Assembly (NCBI GenBank): GCA_023404805.1
Contig: JAEYAL010000148.1
Span: 1 to 29,493 of the forward strand
Length of the DNA: 29,493 nt
Source: Actinomycetes bacterium
Lineage (GTDB): Bacteria > Actinomycetota > Thermoleophilia > Solirubrobacterales > Solirubrobacteraceae
Reading direction: 5' to 3'
The notes below the pieces were generated by a model. That model was not told the DNA's origin. It saw only the letters and a list, made by a program, of their open reading frames with translations, and searched no databases. Positions 14,908 to 23,717 of this stretch are shown piece by piece (position 1 is the first letter of the stretch; each line of letters begins with the position of its first letter). The translations under genes and the position numbers were made by a program.

Positions 14908-16563
14908 TTAGTTCCCGAAGACGCTGCGCTCGGTGCTGCTCGGGGCAGCCGGCAGCTGCGGATACGTCGACAGGCGGCCCGCCGCGAGCGAGAACTGGCC
15001 CTGCACGTTGCAGTCAGCCGGAGCGCTCTTCGGCGTCGTCGGAGCGGGGACCTCACCCGGCGTCGTCGCGTCGGGCCCCTCCGGCGTCGTCGGGTAGTAG
15101 CCGAGCGGCGAGAACATCGAGTAGCGGATCGCGTCGAGCAGGGTGATGTCAGGGACAGTCAGGTTGCCTGACTTCGGCGGGTTTGCGGACTCCAGCTCGT
15201 TGAGCTGTGCGTTGCCGTTGTCCGGAATCCGTGGAACGCTTGTTCCACAGCTCTGCGCGCTATACGCGTCCGCAAGTCCCTGGCCAATCTTGCTGGCCCA
15301 GCCCTTGCGACGGTAGGCGTTGCCCTGATCCGTAGAGAAGCGGTTTGGTGAGGCACCGAGGCTGTTCGCCTGAAGCACGGCCATTCCGCGGACGGCCCGC
15401 GGCGGCCCGCCGTCACGGGCGTTAGCTACGCCGCCGGCGCGACTTCCCGAGCTGGCGGAGACGAGATTGCCGACGGCTCCCATGAGCTCGTCACTGTAGA
15501 AACCGGCGTACTCGAGAATCGGATTGAGTTCCTTCAGGAACGGATCAAGGCCATCGAGCAGCACCGGAAGAACTTCGAGCGTCTTCTCTGCGGCAGGCAA
15601 CCCCTTCTCCGCATTCTCGTTCACGCGCTCGACGCCTTCGAGCAGCTGACGGAGTTCCGGCGCGACATCAGTCAACGCCTTGCTCGCCGGCGCCAGAGCC
15701 TTTGCGGTCGGTCGGAGGCGCTCGACAGCCGGGCCGGTCGACTCGGCGAATTCCTCGATCGCCTTCGTACCGGCCTTGGTCGAGGTCAGGAACTCGGGAA
15801 GGCGCTCGATGAGCGCCGTCAGGGCGGCATCATTGTCACCGGTCTGACGGAAGACACGTTCGCTTTCGCGCACCGCGCGCTCGAGCGCTCCGCGCTGAGT
15901 GGTGGCAGCCGCGAGCACCGCACGAGAATCGCGGAGACCAGACTTCAGGTAGGGCGTCTGTTCGTTCAGCGTCTTGCTGACTTGGGCCAGCTCGCTGACG
16001 AAGCCCTGCGCCTGGACCAGCGCCTGGCCCGCGTTGGGGCCCTGACCAACGAGGCCCTTACCGCCGTCCTGCATCCACTGCTGGAAGTACTTGCGGGTCT
16101 CCGGCGTGAACGTGGCGAACACTTCATCGAGCTCGGTCGTCGTACCGATGTCGGAATTCGGGATCTGGCCGCCTTCAGGAATCACCGGCTTGCCCTTCGC
16201 GTCAGCGGGCGGCGTCAGCGATACGTAGGTCTCGCCAAGCAGCGTCTTCTGGCGGAGCATCGCCTTGGTGCCCTGCGGCAGCGGGGCAAAGCGGCTCTGA
16301 ATCTGCAGTGTCGCGATCGCGCGGCCGTCGGCGCCCGGGACGACCTTCTTGACCCGGCCGATCCCGACACCTGCGATGCGGATGTCAGCTTCGACAGCGA
16401 GCGACGTCGCCTCCGGGAACGTCGCGGTGATGCGATAGCCCTGTGCCTTGAATGGCACGGCGCCGCCGAACTGCAGCCAAAGGAACAGCGTGAGCCCGAA
16501 GCACGAGAGGGCGAAGATCACCATCGTGAGGAGCTTTCCGAGTGTGGGGACCTGACGATTCAT
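14908..16563 (-). CDS. MCE-family lipid-transport protein, sixth in the operon
   Basis: This 551-residue protein is the longest of the six MCE proteins. A membrane anchor lies at about 10-31 (LLTMVIFALSCFGLTLFLWL). The MCE domain follows at about 40-120, with TSLAVEADIRIAGVGIGRVKKV and the closing LRQKTLLGETYVSLTP. A long helical/coiled region rich in Leu, Ala and Glu runs from about 145 to 355. The C-terminal 190 residues are a Gly/Pro/Asn-rich tail with a cysteine pair (QSCGTS and ADCNVQ). MCE proteins form hexameric tubes that carry hydrophobic molecules away from or towards the membrane. It overlaps the previous mce gene by four bases and is six bases from the RND gene. Confidence 0.92.
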   Translation of the reverse strand: MNRQVPTLGKLLTMVIFALSCFGLTLFLWLQFGGAVPFKAQGYRITATFPEATSLAVEADIRIAGVGIGRVKKVVPGADGRAIATLQIQSRFAPLPQGTKAMLRQKTLLGETYVSLTPPADAKGKPVIPEGGQIPNSDIGTTTELDEVFATFTPETRKYFQQWMQDGGKGLVGQGPNAGQALVQAQGFVSELAQVSKTLNEQTPYLKSGLRDSRAVLAAATTQRGALERAVRESERVFRQTGDNDAALTALIERLPEFLTSTKAGTKAIEEFAESTGPAVERLRPTAKALAPASKALTDVAPELRQLLEGVERVNENAEKGLPAAEKTLEVLPVLLDGLDPFLKELNPILEYAGFYSDELMGAVGNLVSASSGSRAGGVANARDGGPPRAVRGMAVLQANSLGASPNRFSTDQGNAYRRKGWASKIGQGLADAYSAQSCGTSVPRIPDNGNAQLNELESANPPKSGNLTVPDITLLDAIRYSMFSPLGYYPTTPEGPDATTPGEVPAPTTPKSAPADCNVQGQFSLAAGRLSTYPQLPAAPSSTERSVFGN

Positions 16564-17915
16564 TTCGGTTTCGGGCAGTAGGCCTCTTGGGTCTGCCCGT
16601 TGGTCAGCACCGTCTTGGCGTTAGTGATCCCGGCAAGGTCGGTGAAGAGGCGGGACATCGGTCCTTGCGCCCGCAGCGTTGCTGTTAGGCCGCTCAGGTC
16701 GCAGCCCGTGAGGAGCGCTGCGCGCGTCACAGCTCCAGCAGAGTCCTGCATTGAGGTGAGCGACATAGTGGCGTGCCCGATGTAGCCGGCAAGGGTGAGA
16801 GCACTGAAATCGTTTCCGGCCGGCTTGTACGCAAGACCGTCGAAGAGCTCGGCGAGCACGCCTGTTCCGGTCGAAACGTTCTTCGACGACGAGCGGAGGT
16901 TGTCAACGGCCGGCTCCAGCTTCTTGAGCGGCGCCTGGACTTCCTTGGCGAACGGCCGGAGATCATCGCGAATGACGGGCGTTGCGGCGTTCATGAACTT
17001 CGTCAGCTCGGCCAGGCCTGCGTCGAACTTGCGGGTGGGACGCTCGAGCTTGCGCGAAGCTTCGCCGAGGTCCCCGCTGAGCTTCCCGGCGGTCTCAAGG
17101 AGATCCCGGGTCTTCTGCAGCGTGGCCGGGCTCTTGCGAACGATCTCGGCGAGGTCCTGGTCGCGGTCTGCGATGGCGGAGAACGCCTCGGACGAGCTGG
17201 CGATGAAGGTCCCGAGAGCTTCATCGTTCTTCCCAAGGGCATCTGCGACGCGGGAGAGGTTGGTGACCGCACGCGCGGCTTCGGCGTTGCGGGACTTCAC
17301 AGCCTTCGCAATTCGCGCGCCGTACACCGTTGTCGGCTCGAACTTCTTGAGAATCTCACTGAGTTCTCTGCCGCCATCGCCAGAAAGACCCTTGGCGCCC
17401 TGCTGAAGCAGGATCGCGAGGTACGCGCGGGTGTCGACATCGAACTCAGAGAGGATCTCGTCAAGTTCGACCGGAGTCATCGTGCGCGCAGCCGGGATGT
17501 TCCCGCCGTGCGCGAGCAAGGGGGCGCCCTTCGTGCCCGGGTCGAGCTGAATGACCATGTCCTGTAGCGGGGTCCGCGGACGCAGCGCGGCAGCGGCGTC
17601 GGTGTGGATCCGGTTCGCGTACTCGCGTCGGATCTTCATCAAGACACGGCCTCGACCATTGACCAGCTGGACGTCGCCAATCTCGCCGACGGTGACGCCG
17701 GAGATGGCGACTGTCTGGCCCTGCCCAGGCACGACGGCCTTCGCGGAGTGGAAGTCGACCGTGTAGTCGACGAAATCCGAACCGACAACCGGCACCCAGT
17801 TCGGGAGGTAAAAGCGCTGGTTGCCCAGGATGTACGCCGCCGCGCCCAGGCCGACAACGATGACGCCGATCACTGCGACGAAGGAAACGAGATACCGCTC
17901 GAGGACGCGCTTCAT
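16560..17915 (-). CDS. MCE-family lipid-transport protein, fifth in the operon
   Basis: This is a 451-residue protein. The anchor is at about 9-31 (LVSFVAVIGVIVVGLGAAAYIL) and the MCE domain at about 50-128, seen in VPGQGQTVAISGVTVGEIGDVQ and the strand block LRPRTPLQDMVIQLDPG. The helical barrel-forming region (about 145-345) is rich in Lys, Ala and Leu. The C-terminal part contains C405 and C447, the latter five residues from the end. The corresponding mycobacterial position (MceE) is a lipoprotein, but this protein has no lipobox. Both ends overlap the neighbouring genes by four bases, so equal translation of the six subunits is likely. A/T third positions are noticeably commoner from here to about 19000 than elsewhere in the operon. 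Confidence 0.92.
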   Translation of the reverse strand: MKRVLERYLVSFVAVIGVIVVGLGAAAYILGNQRFYLPNWVPVVGSDFVDYTVDFHSAKAVVPGQGQTVAISGVTVGEIGDVQLVNGRGRVLMKIRREYANRIHTDAAAALRPRTPLQDMVIQLDPGTKGAPLLAHGGNIPAARTMTPVELDEILSEFDVDTRAYLAILLQQGAKGLSGDGGRELSEILKKFEPTTVYGARIAKAVKSRNAEAARAVTNLSRVADALGKNDEALGTFIASSSEAFSAIADRDQDLAEIVRKSPATLQKTRDLLETAGKLSGDLGEASRKLERPTRKFDAGLAELTKFMNAATPVIRDDLRPFAKEVQAPLKKLEPAVDNLRSSSKNVSTGTGVLAELFDGLAYKPAGNDFSALTLAGYIGHATMSLTSMQDSAGAVTRAALLTGCDLSGLTATLRAQGPMSRLFTDLAGITNAKTVLTNGQTQEAYCPKPK

Positions 17916-19375
17916 TTGATCGCAGCGCTCCCGTCGGCCGGGCCGTCTTTGAGGCTGCTCAGGTTCTGGAGCTGCGCCTTATTGCACGGCACGTTGAACT
18001 TCCACGGAGCCGAGGTGCCGCTCATCTTGGTGTCCGCGGGGCGTGCGGGCTTGGTGCTGTGGGGCGCCGCGTTCAGCGTGCCGATGTAGGGGTCCAGGTT
18101 GACCCGGCGCTTGCCGCCTGGGTAGGAGAATCCCTGGCCAGCCGAGGCGCGGGCGTACAGCCCGTTGCCGTCGAAGTTGGATCCCGAACTTGCGAGACCA
18201 ACGAAGCCGCGGAGCGTCTCCTGCCACGACGTAAGGCCTGTAGTGAACTTGCCATCGTTGATCTGCTGGTTCGCCGTCGGAACGAGAACTTCGGAAGCGC
18301 AGACCGACAGGCGGTCAAGATCGTCGAGGATCGTCGCGAGGTGCGGTGCAGACTCGGCGAGTCCCTCTGTGATTGGCTCGATGCTGTCGACCAGCGCTCC
18401 AGCCTCGTCGTCGGACAGGAGTTCCTTCGACTGCGTCAGGAACGGTCCCGACGCGTCGACTAGACCAGGGACGCGGTCGAGTCCGTCGGTGATGTTGCGC
18501 GAAACCGCCGAAATCGGATCGAGAGATTCACGGATCTCAGGGAACGTCTCCTCCGCGACGCGGAGTGTCTGCGGCAGCTCAGTGACGCTCGCGCGCACAG
18601 CGGACGAGTTCTCCGCGAACACGCTGACCGTGCGGTCGAGGCCGTCGATCAGCTGGCCGAGCTCGTCGGCGTTGTCGGCAAGCGGCCCGCTGAGGCGGGC
18701 AAACGACTGGATGGCCGCAGCGAGGTCGCCACGGTCCTGGCCCTGGAGTGCGCGGAAGAGCTTCTCGATGTCGGTGCCTGCGCCAGCAGCCGCCTTGATG
18801 GTGTCGTTAAGCGACTGGCCCGCCGACTCGCCCTTCGTGAGCGCCTCCTTGTCCTTCGGATCGACTTCGGAGAACGCCTTTCCGGCTTCCTGGATTAGAA
18901 CCTGGAGGTCGCGGCGCTCGGGTGCCTGGAGGGTCGCGAGGACTTCGTCGAGCTGCGGTGAGCGCGACGTCTGCGTGAGCGGAATCGTGTCGCCGTCTTC
19001 GAGCGTCGGGCTGCCCGGTGCGCCCGGGCTCATGTCAAGCACGAAGTTGCCTTCGAGGAAGAGCCGCGGGCGGATACGGATGGTCGCGCCTTCGTGGACC
19101 GGAAGCCCGTTGGCGTTGATGTCCATTTTGAGCAGCGACGCCTCGGCGCCGTTGTAGCGCTCGACGCCGCTGACCTTGCCGACGTCGACGCCGGCGATAC
19201 GCACGACGGAGCCCTTCTTGACACCGGCCGAGTCCTGTACCACGACGTTGACGTGGAACGGACGCGAGAACGGGTTGTCCTTCTTGAAACCGTAGATCAC
19301 CAGGCCCGCGAGGACGATCACGAAGATCAGACCAGCGCGAACCGGGCTGCGGTAACGGCGGTGCGCGGCGCTCAC
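17912..19375 (-). CDS. MCE-family lipid-transport protein, fourth in the operon
   Basis: This is a 487-residue protein. The anchor is at about 13-29 (AGLIFVIVLAGLVIYGF) after a basic N-terminus. The MCE domain covers about 40-122: KKGSVVRIAGVDVGKVSGVE and IRIRPRLFLEGNFVLDMSPG are unmistakable. The helical region runs from about 140 to 355. The C-terminus has the motif NFDGNGLYAR, also seen in the first MCE protein, and a cysteine pair at 359 and 464. Next to it is a Tyr-Pro-Gly-Gly-Lys-Arg-Arg segment. It overlaps the third and fifth mce genes by four bases each. In the assembled complex it is expected to be one of six different subunits in a heterohexamer. Confidence 0.92.
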   Translation of the reverse strand: MSAAHRRYRSPVRAGLIFVIVLAGLVIYGFKKDNPFSRPFHVNVVVQDSAGVKKGSVVRIAGVDVGKVSGVERYNGAEASLLKMDINANGLPVHEGATIRIRPRLFLEGNFVLDMSPGAPGSPTLEDGDTIPLTQTSRSPQLDEVLATLQAPERRDLQVLIQEAGKAFSEVDPKDKEALTKGESAGQSLNDTIKAAAGAGTDIEKLFRALQGQDRGDLAAAIQSFARLSGPLADNADELGQLIDGLDRTVSVFAENSSAVRASVTELPQTLRVAEETFPEIRESLDPISAVSRNITDGLDRVPGLVDASGPFLTQSKELLSDDEAGALVDSIEPITEGLAESAPHLATILDDLDRLSVCASEVLVPTANQQINDGKFTTGLTSWQETLRGFVGLASSGSNFDGNGLYARASAGQGFSYPGGKRRVNLDPYIGTLNAAPHSTKPARPADTKMSGTSAPWKFNVPCNKAQLQNLSSLKDGPADGSAAIK

Positions 19376-20922
19376 TCGTCGTCCTTCTCTTCGGCAGGCG
19401 GGTTCAGCGTCGAGCTGGCGGGCGGCTTAGGCCGGTACTTCTTGTCCTGGTAGGCGACGACACCGACGGTGACCTTGCTGTGGATGTTCGGGTTGGCGTC
19501 CGTTCCTGTCGAGGTGTACGGAAGCGGCCGACCTTCGTTGCCTGGTTCGCACCGGCCGCCAGCGCCAGTCACCGGAAGCGGGTTCGTGTGCAAATACGGA
19601 TATTTCTCCATAACGGTACGGTCCGCCTGGACCTGCCGCTTGTCCTTGTTGTTGGAGAATGCTCCTCCGGGGACAGTGCTCCCTGCCGAAGGCGCGGTCG
19701 CGGGGTTGCTCTCGCCATTCGGAACGCCCCACTGGATCATCGGAATGACGCGGAGCCAGTTGCCGAGAGTGTCGCCGTCGGAGGTCGCGCTTGCGAGGTT
19801 GAGGAAGAGGCGACTCGGAAACGCACAGACGGTCTGGGCGCGGCTCAGGCTTTCGAACAGCGGTTGGCCGCTGAGTGAAAATTGTGTGACGCCGTCGAGG
19901 CCGCGTGCGACGACCGAGCTGTTGCCGACGCGGTCGAGCTGGTCGAGGACGCCGTCGAAGTCGCGCACGAAGCGCGGCACGCCAGCCAAGCCGGCAATAC
20001 CGGCCTTGCTCGCGGCGGCGAGGTCATCGGCGCCGTCGGCGAGGTTGTTGATGGCCGGACGCAGGTCACTAGCGAACGCGATGTGCGGATCGATCGCAGC
20101 GCGGGTGGCCGCCAGCGAGCTCGCCGTCGAGGTAAGCGCGTCGGGCGCGACCGCGAGCGTCTCGTCGAGCGACGCGTCGGCGCGAGCGATTGCGCCGGTC
20201 GTCTTGTCGAGGCCGCGGAAGAAGCCGCCGGTGGCCTCGCCAGCTGCAGCGAGTTCGCTCGTGAACTGAGTCAGCGCGGTCAGGAACGGCACCAGACCGT
20301 CCTGGTCGTCGGCGAGCACCTTCACGACCGGCAGGATGTTCTCGCTCAGCGGGTCGGCGTCATCGATGAGTTCGCCGATGACCGAGCCACGGCCGACAAG
20401 CGCATTGCCGAAGGCCGTGACCGTCGACACCACCCCGGCGCGAGTCGGGTCATCGAACGTGTTGAGGAGCTGGTCGATCTCTACCGGGTCAGGCGTCGCC
20501 TGCTCGAGCGGAATGCTGGAACCCCACTCAAAGACCTTCGTCGAATCACCCGGGGTGAGCTGGACGTACTTCAGCCCCAGCAGTGAGCGGGCACGGATCA
20601 GGACGGTGGTGTTGTCGGGGAGCTTTTCGGTGCCCTGGTCGAGCTTGAGCGTGAGCTTCGCCGTGATGGTGCCGTCGGGGTACCGCTTCGGCTCGGCGGC
20701 ATCGACGATGCCGACGCGCGTACCACCCACGCGGACCTCGTTGCCCGGCACGATGTTGGCCGCGTTCTTCACCTCAACGTAGAGGAGCTGCGACGGCACC
20801 CACGGCAGGCCGCGGTTCGCGTTGTACGCGAGGAACGTGGTGATGAGGACAAGGAGGACGGCGATCGAACCGATGAGCGCAGGGCTCATGCGGCTGCCGC
20901 GTCCACCGACGGCGCTACTCAC
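19372..20922 (-). CDS. MCE-family lipid-transport protein, third in the operon
   Basis: This is a 516-residue protein. The anchor is at about 13-33 (SPALIGSIAVLLVLITTFLAY). The MCE domain is at about 45-127, with IVPGNEVRVGGTRVGIVD and LIRARSLLGLKYVQLTPG. The helical region runs from about 145 to 345. The C-terminal tail (350-516) has cysteines in QTVCAFPSR and GGRCEPGNE and ends in a charged PAEEKDDE. The middle of the tail (NKDKRQVQADRTVMEKYPYLHTNPLP) resembles the extended tails of actinobacterial Mce proteins, which often end Pro-rich. Four-base overlaps link it to the lipoprotein MCE upstream and the fourth MCE downstream. Confidence 0.92.
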   Translation of the reverse strand: MSSAVGGRGSRMSPALIGSIAVLLVLITTFLAYNANRGLPWVPSQLLYVEVKNAANIVPGNEVRVGGTRVGIVDAAEPKRYPDGTITAKLTLKLDQGTEKLPDNTTVLIRARSLLGLKYVQLTPGDSTKVFEWGSSIPLEQATPDPVEIDQLLNTFDDPTRAGVVSTVTAFGNALVGRGSVIGELIDDADPLSENILPVVKVLADDQDGLVPFLTALTQFTSELAAAGEATGGFFRGLDKTTGAIARADASLDETLAVAPDALTSTASSLAATRAAIDPHIAFASDLRPAINNLADGADDLAAASKAGIAGLAGVPRFVRDFDGVLDQLDRVGNSSVVARGLDGVTQFSLSGQPLFESLSRAQTVCAFPSRLFLNLASATSDGDTLGNWLRVIPMIQWGVPNGESNPATAPSAGSTVPGGAFSNNKDKRQVQADRTVMEKYPYLHTNPLPVTGAGGRCEPGNEGRPLPYTSTGTDANPNIHSKVTVGVVAYQDKKYRPKPPASSTLNPPAEEKDDE

Positions 20923-22325
20923 TGGTCACCGCCAAGGACGAGATCAGCTGCAGCCTTGTCAGCAGAGTCTGCGGAGGAGCCGGTCGCGCTCGCGTCGGCG
21001 CCAGTCGCAGCCGACTTCGAGCCGCTGGACGGAGTTGTCGCGATCGGGAGGCCGGGAGCGTTCGTGATCGAGCACGAAGCGAGCTTGTTCGGAACGGCGC
21101 CGCAGTCGGAGACGTTGATGAGCGCCCCGCGGAGGTAATACCCATTCTGGTCGCGCCCGTTCATCGTGTACGCGAGCCCGTAGATCGCATCCAGGAAGTA
21201 GTCGAGGCCGCCGGTCGTGCGGAAGTCGCCGAGGGCCACGCCCAGCACGGAGCCCGACGCCTTGACGGCAGCAGAGGACTTCACGATGCGGTCGAACAGG
21301 GCGTTGTTGGTGTCGCTGGTGAGGATGTCGCCGGCGCGGTTGACCGTCGGCCCGAGCGCCTCGATGGCCTTCGTGCCGTTGCGCGAGAGCTCGGGCAGCT
21401 GGTCGAGGATCGAAGCCAGGTCGGTGGAGGACCGGTTCAGATCGTCGGCGATCGGCTGCAGCTGCTCAGCGAGCTCGTCGACCTTATCGGCGGTGGGGCT
21501 GACCTCGTCGAGCAGTGAGTTCAGGGAAGCGATGCTGGCCTGCAGCTCGCTCTTGCGCGACGCCAGGCGCTTCGCGACCACGGCGCCGTTCGACACGGTG
21601 CCCGACAGCGACGCGCGCTCGTTGGCAAGTGACGCCAGCGTCTGATCCGACGAAGACACGAGCTGCTTGAGCATCTCCTGCTGGTCGCCGAGCTGCTTGA
21701 GGATGCGGTTCGTGTAGGTGAAGGCGTCGTTGCTCTTGCGCAGGGTGCTGGCGATCTCGTCGCCGCGGCCCGCGACGCCAGCGCCCAGCTCGCGGATGAT
21801 GATCGAGAACCGGTCGCGGACCGATGCCGTGTTGATGTTCAGAAGCTGGTCGGGGTCGACCGGCACCGACGTGTTCTCGACCGGCAGCAGGTGCTGGCCC
21901 TTGTACGGGCCCTCCGCGATCGCCGGGATCTCCGGCGGAGCGGTCGCGCCCTCTGGACGCGGCTGCGTGAGCTCACACTCGATGAAGCGCTCGCCGATCA
22001 GCGCCTGCGGGCGGATCTGGCAGGACGCGTCCTTGCGCATGTCCTGGAAGCCCGGCTTGGTGATCGTGAACGTCACCGCAGCCTGGTTGGAATCGGTGAG
22101 CTCGACGCTGTCGACCGAGCCGACCGAGACGCCCGCGATGCGGACATCGAGGTCTTTCACGATGAACGAGGCGCTGTCGAAGATCGCGCGCACCTGGTAA
22201 CCCTCGGACGAGTCGCCGCCGCAGCCGGCGGTGGCGGCCAGCGCGCAGAGACCAGCCGCCACGGCGCTGCCGCGGAACACGCGCGTACGCGCGCGGGCGA
22301 TCGTGCTGTCGGCGCGGCGGGTCAT
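20919..22325 (-). CDS. MCE-family lipoprotein, second in the operon
   Basis: This 468-residue protein is the only one of the six with a lipobox: after an Arg-rich start and a hydrophobic stretch comes LAATAGC, with the lipidated cysteine at about residue 35. The MCE domain (about 42-125) includes FIVKDLDVRIAGVSVGSVDSVE and RPQALIGERFIECELTQ. The helical region is at about 150-350. The C-terminal part has NGRDQNGYYLRGAL, a variant of the DGNGxYxR motif of two sister proteins, and a cysteine pair (SDCGAVPNKLASC). It then ends in a long Ser/Ala/Gly/Asp tail. In mycobacteria the lipoprotein MCE (LprK/LprN type) is normally the fifth gene, so its second place here is a different arrangement. It overlaps both neighbours by four bases. 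Confidence 0.92.
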   Translation of the reverse strand: MTRRADSTIARARTRVFRGSAVAAGLCALAATAGCGGDSSEGYQVRAIFDSASFIVKDLDVRIAGVSVGSVDSVELTDSNQAAVTFTITKPGFQDMRKDASCQIRPQALIGERFIECELTQPRPEGATAPPEIPAIAEGPYKGQHLLPVENTSVPVDPDQLLNINTASVRDRFSIIIRELGAGVAGRGDEIASTLRKSNDAFTYTNRILKQLGDQQEMLKQLVSSSDQTLASLANERASLSGTVSNGAVVAKRLASRKSELQASIASLNSLLDEVSPTADKVDELAEQLQPIADDLNRSSTDLASILDQLPELSRNGTKAIEALGPTVNRAGDILTSDTNNALFDRIVKSSAAVKASGSVLGVALGDFRTTGGLDYFLDAIYGLAYTMNGRDQNGYYLRGALINVSDCGAVPNKLASCSITNAPGLPIATTPSSGSKSAATGADASATGSSADSADKAAADLVLGGDQ

Positions 22326-23674
22326 GGCCCAGGCGGGACGTCAGAGGTGTTGCACTTCACGCGGCCGCCATCGGTGTACGGCGCGGAGCCGTCGGAGGTG
22401 GCCTGCGCAGCCGAGCCCGGGCAGCGGTTCGTCGTCGTCTGCAGGCCCTGCAGGCGGTTGACGAAGCTGTCGCGCGGGACGAGGTCGCTGACCCCGCCGC
22501 TCGTGTTCGGCTGGAAGACGTTGAGGACCGACGAGAGGCGCAGGTAGTGGCCGTTGCCGTCGTAGTTGGCCGAGATCTGACCGAGGCCGGTCAGCGCTGC
22601 GATGACGTCCGGGGTGTACGCGCGCGTCTCGGCGAGCAGCGGCACGGAGTCGGCAAGCGCCTTCGGAACGGTCTTCGAGGCCTTCTCTGCGTTCGCGCCG
22701 ACGTCGACGGTCGCCTTGAGCAGGTCGGCCGCGTCGTTGTTCGCGCCGGGCTTGTTCAGGGCGCGCGCGACGGCCGCGATGGTCGACTCGCCGCTCGTGA
22801 GCGTGTCGGTGGTCTGGTTCAGCATCTCCGGGACGCCGCCGCGCACCTTGTCGGCCGTGGTGATGAGCGCCTCGACGTCCTTGAGCGTGTCCGGCAGCTC
22901 GGTCATGATCGCCGTCGCCTCGTCGAGCACCTTCGGGGAGCGCGCGATGGCCTCGCCGATCTCGGTGCCGCTCGCCGCCGCAGCCTGGGCAGCGACCCCG
23001 GAGTTCGCGGTCAGGCGGGTGATCGAGTCGGTGCGCTCGGCCAGCGCGCCCGTGATGGCCGCGCCGTTGACGATGATCTCGCGCAGGGCGTCGTCGCCCT
23101 GGTTGATGGCCTTGGCCAGCTCGTGCGCCTCGCCGAGCGTGCCCGGAGCGGCCTCGAGCGACTTGCGCAGGTTCTCGGAGTTGCCCGCCACGATCTGCGA
23201 CTGGCCCTTGACGAACTTCTGGATGCCCTCGCGCGTCTTCTCGTCGAGCGCGTTGATGAACTCGTCCTGGCCGACGATGCCGCGGGTCGTGCCGTTCTCT
23301 TCGCTCTGGCCGCCGATCACGGCGCCGTCGGGCAGGTTCGGCGAGTTGTTCGGCGCGAGCTGCAGGGCGATGTACTTGTTGGCGACGCCGCCCAGCGACG
23401 CGGCGCGGATCTGCGCGCGGGTGCCCTTGCGGAGCGGACCGAGGTCGGTGACCTCGACGTCGACCTTCGCCTTCAGGTCGTCGGTCACGCCGATCGACTT
23501 GACGGTGCCCATCTCGATGCCGTTGACCCGGAGGAGGTTGCCCGGGATGAGGCCGCCGGCGTCGTCGAAGATCAGCGTGTACTGGTCACCTTCGCCACCG
23601 CGCAGGGTCACGAACGCCAGCGCGAACACGCCGAGGACGATCGCCGCGAGCGCGGCGATGCGGGAGGGGGTCAT
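22322..23674 (-). CDS. MCE-family lipid-transport protein, first in the operon
   Basis: This is a 450-residue protein with a typical single N-terminal anchor (about 5-24, RIAALAAIVLGVFALAFVTL). The MCE domain covers about 32-110, shown by LIPGNLLRVNGIEMGTVKSIGV and RAASLGGVANKYIALQLAP. The helical region is at about 130-350. The C-terminal part carries NYDGNGHYLRLSS and a cysteine pair at 418 and 441. The ATG has a GAGGG Shine-Dalgarno about nine bases upstream, and a 43-base gap separates it from the ATPase gene. That gap is the largest within the operon, so a separate ribosome entry for the MCE block is likely. The protein should sit with its tube outside the cytoplasmic membrane, on top of the MlaE-type permeases. 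Confidence 0.93.
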   Translation of the reverse strand: MTPSRIAALAAIVLGVFALAFVTLRGGEGDQYTLIFDDAGGLIPGNLLRVNGIEMGTVKSIGVTDDLKAKVDVEVTDLGPLRKGTRAQIRAASLGGVANKYIALQLAPNNSPNLPDGAVIGGQSEENGTTRGIVGQDEFINALDEKTREGIQKFVKGQSQIVAGNSENLRKSLEAAPGTLGEAHELAKAINQGDDALREIIVNGAAITGALAERTDSITRLTANSGVAAQAAAASGTEIGEAIARSPKVLDEATAIMTELPDTLKDVEALITTADKVRGGVPEMLNQTTDTLTSGESTIAAVARALNKPGANNDAADLLKATVDVGANAEKASKTVPKALADSVPLLAETRAYTPDVIAALTGLGQISANYDGNGHYLRLSSVLNVFQPNTSGGVSDLVPRDSFVNRLQGLQTTTNRCPGSAAQATSDGSAPYTDGGRVKCNTSDVPPGP

Positions 23675-23717
23675 CGGAGCGACCCTCGCTCATGTGCCAG
23701 GGGGTGCGGCACTCGGG

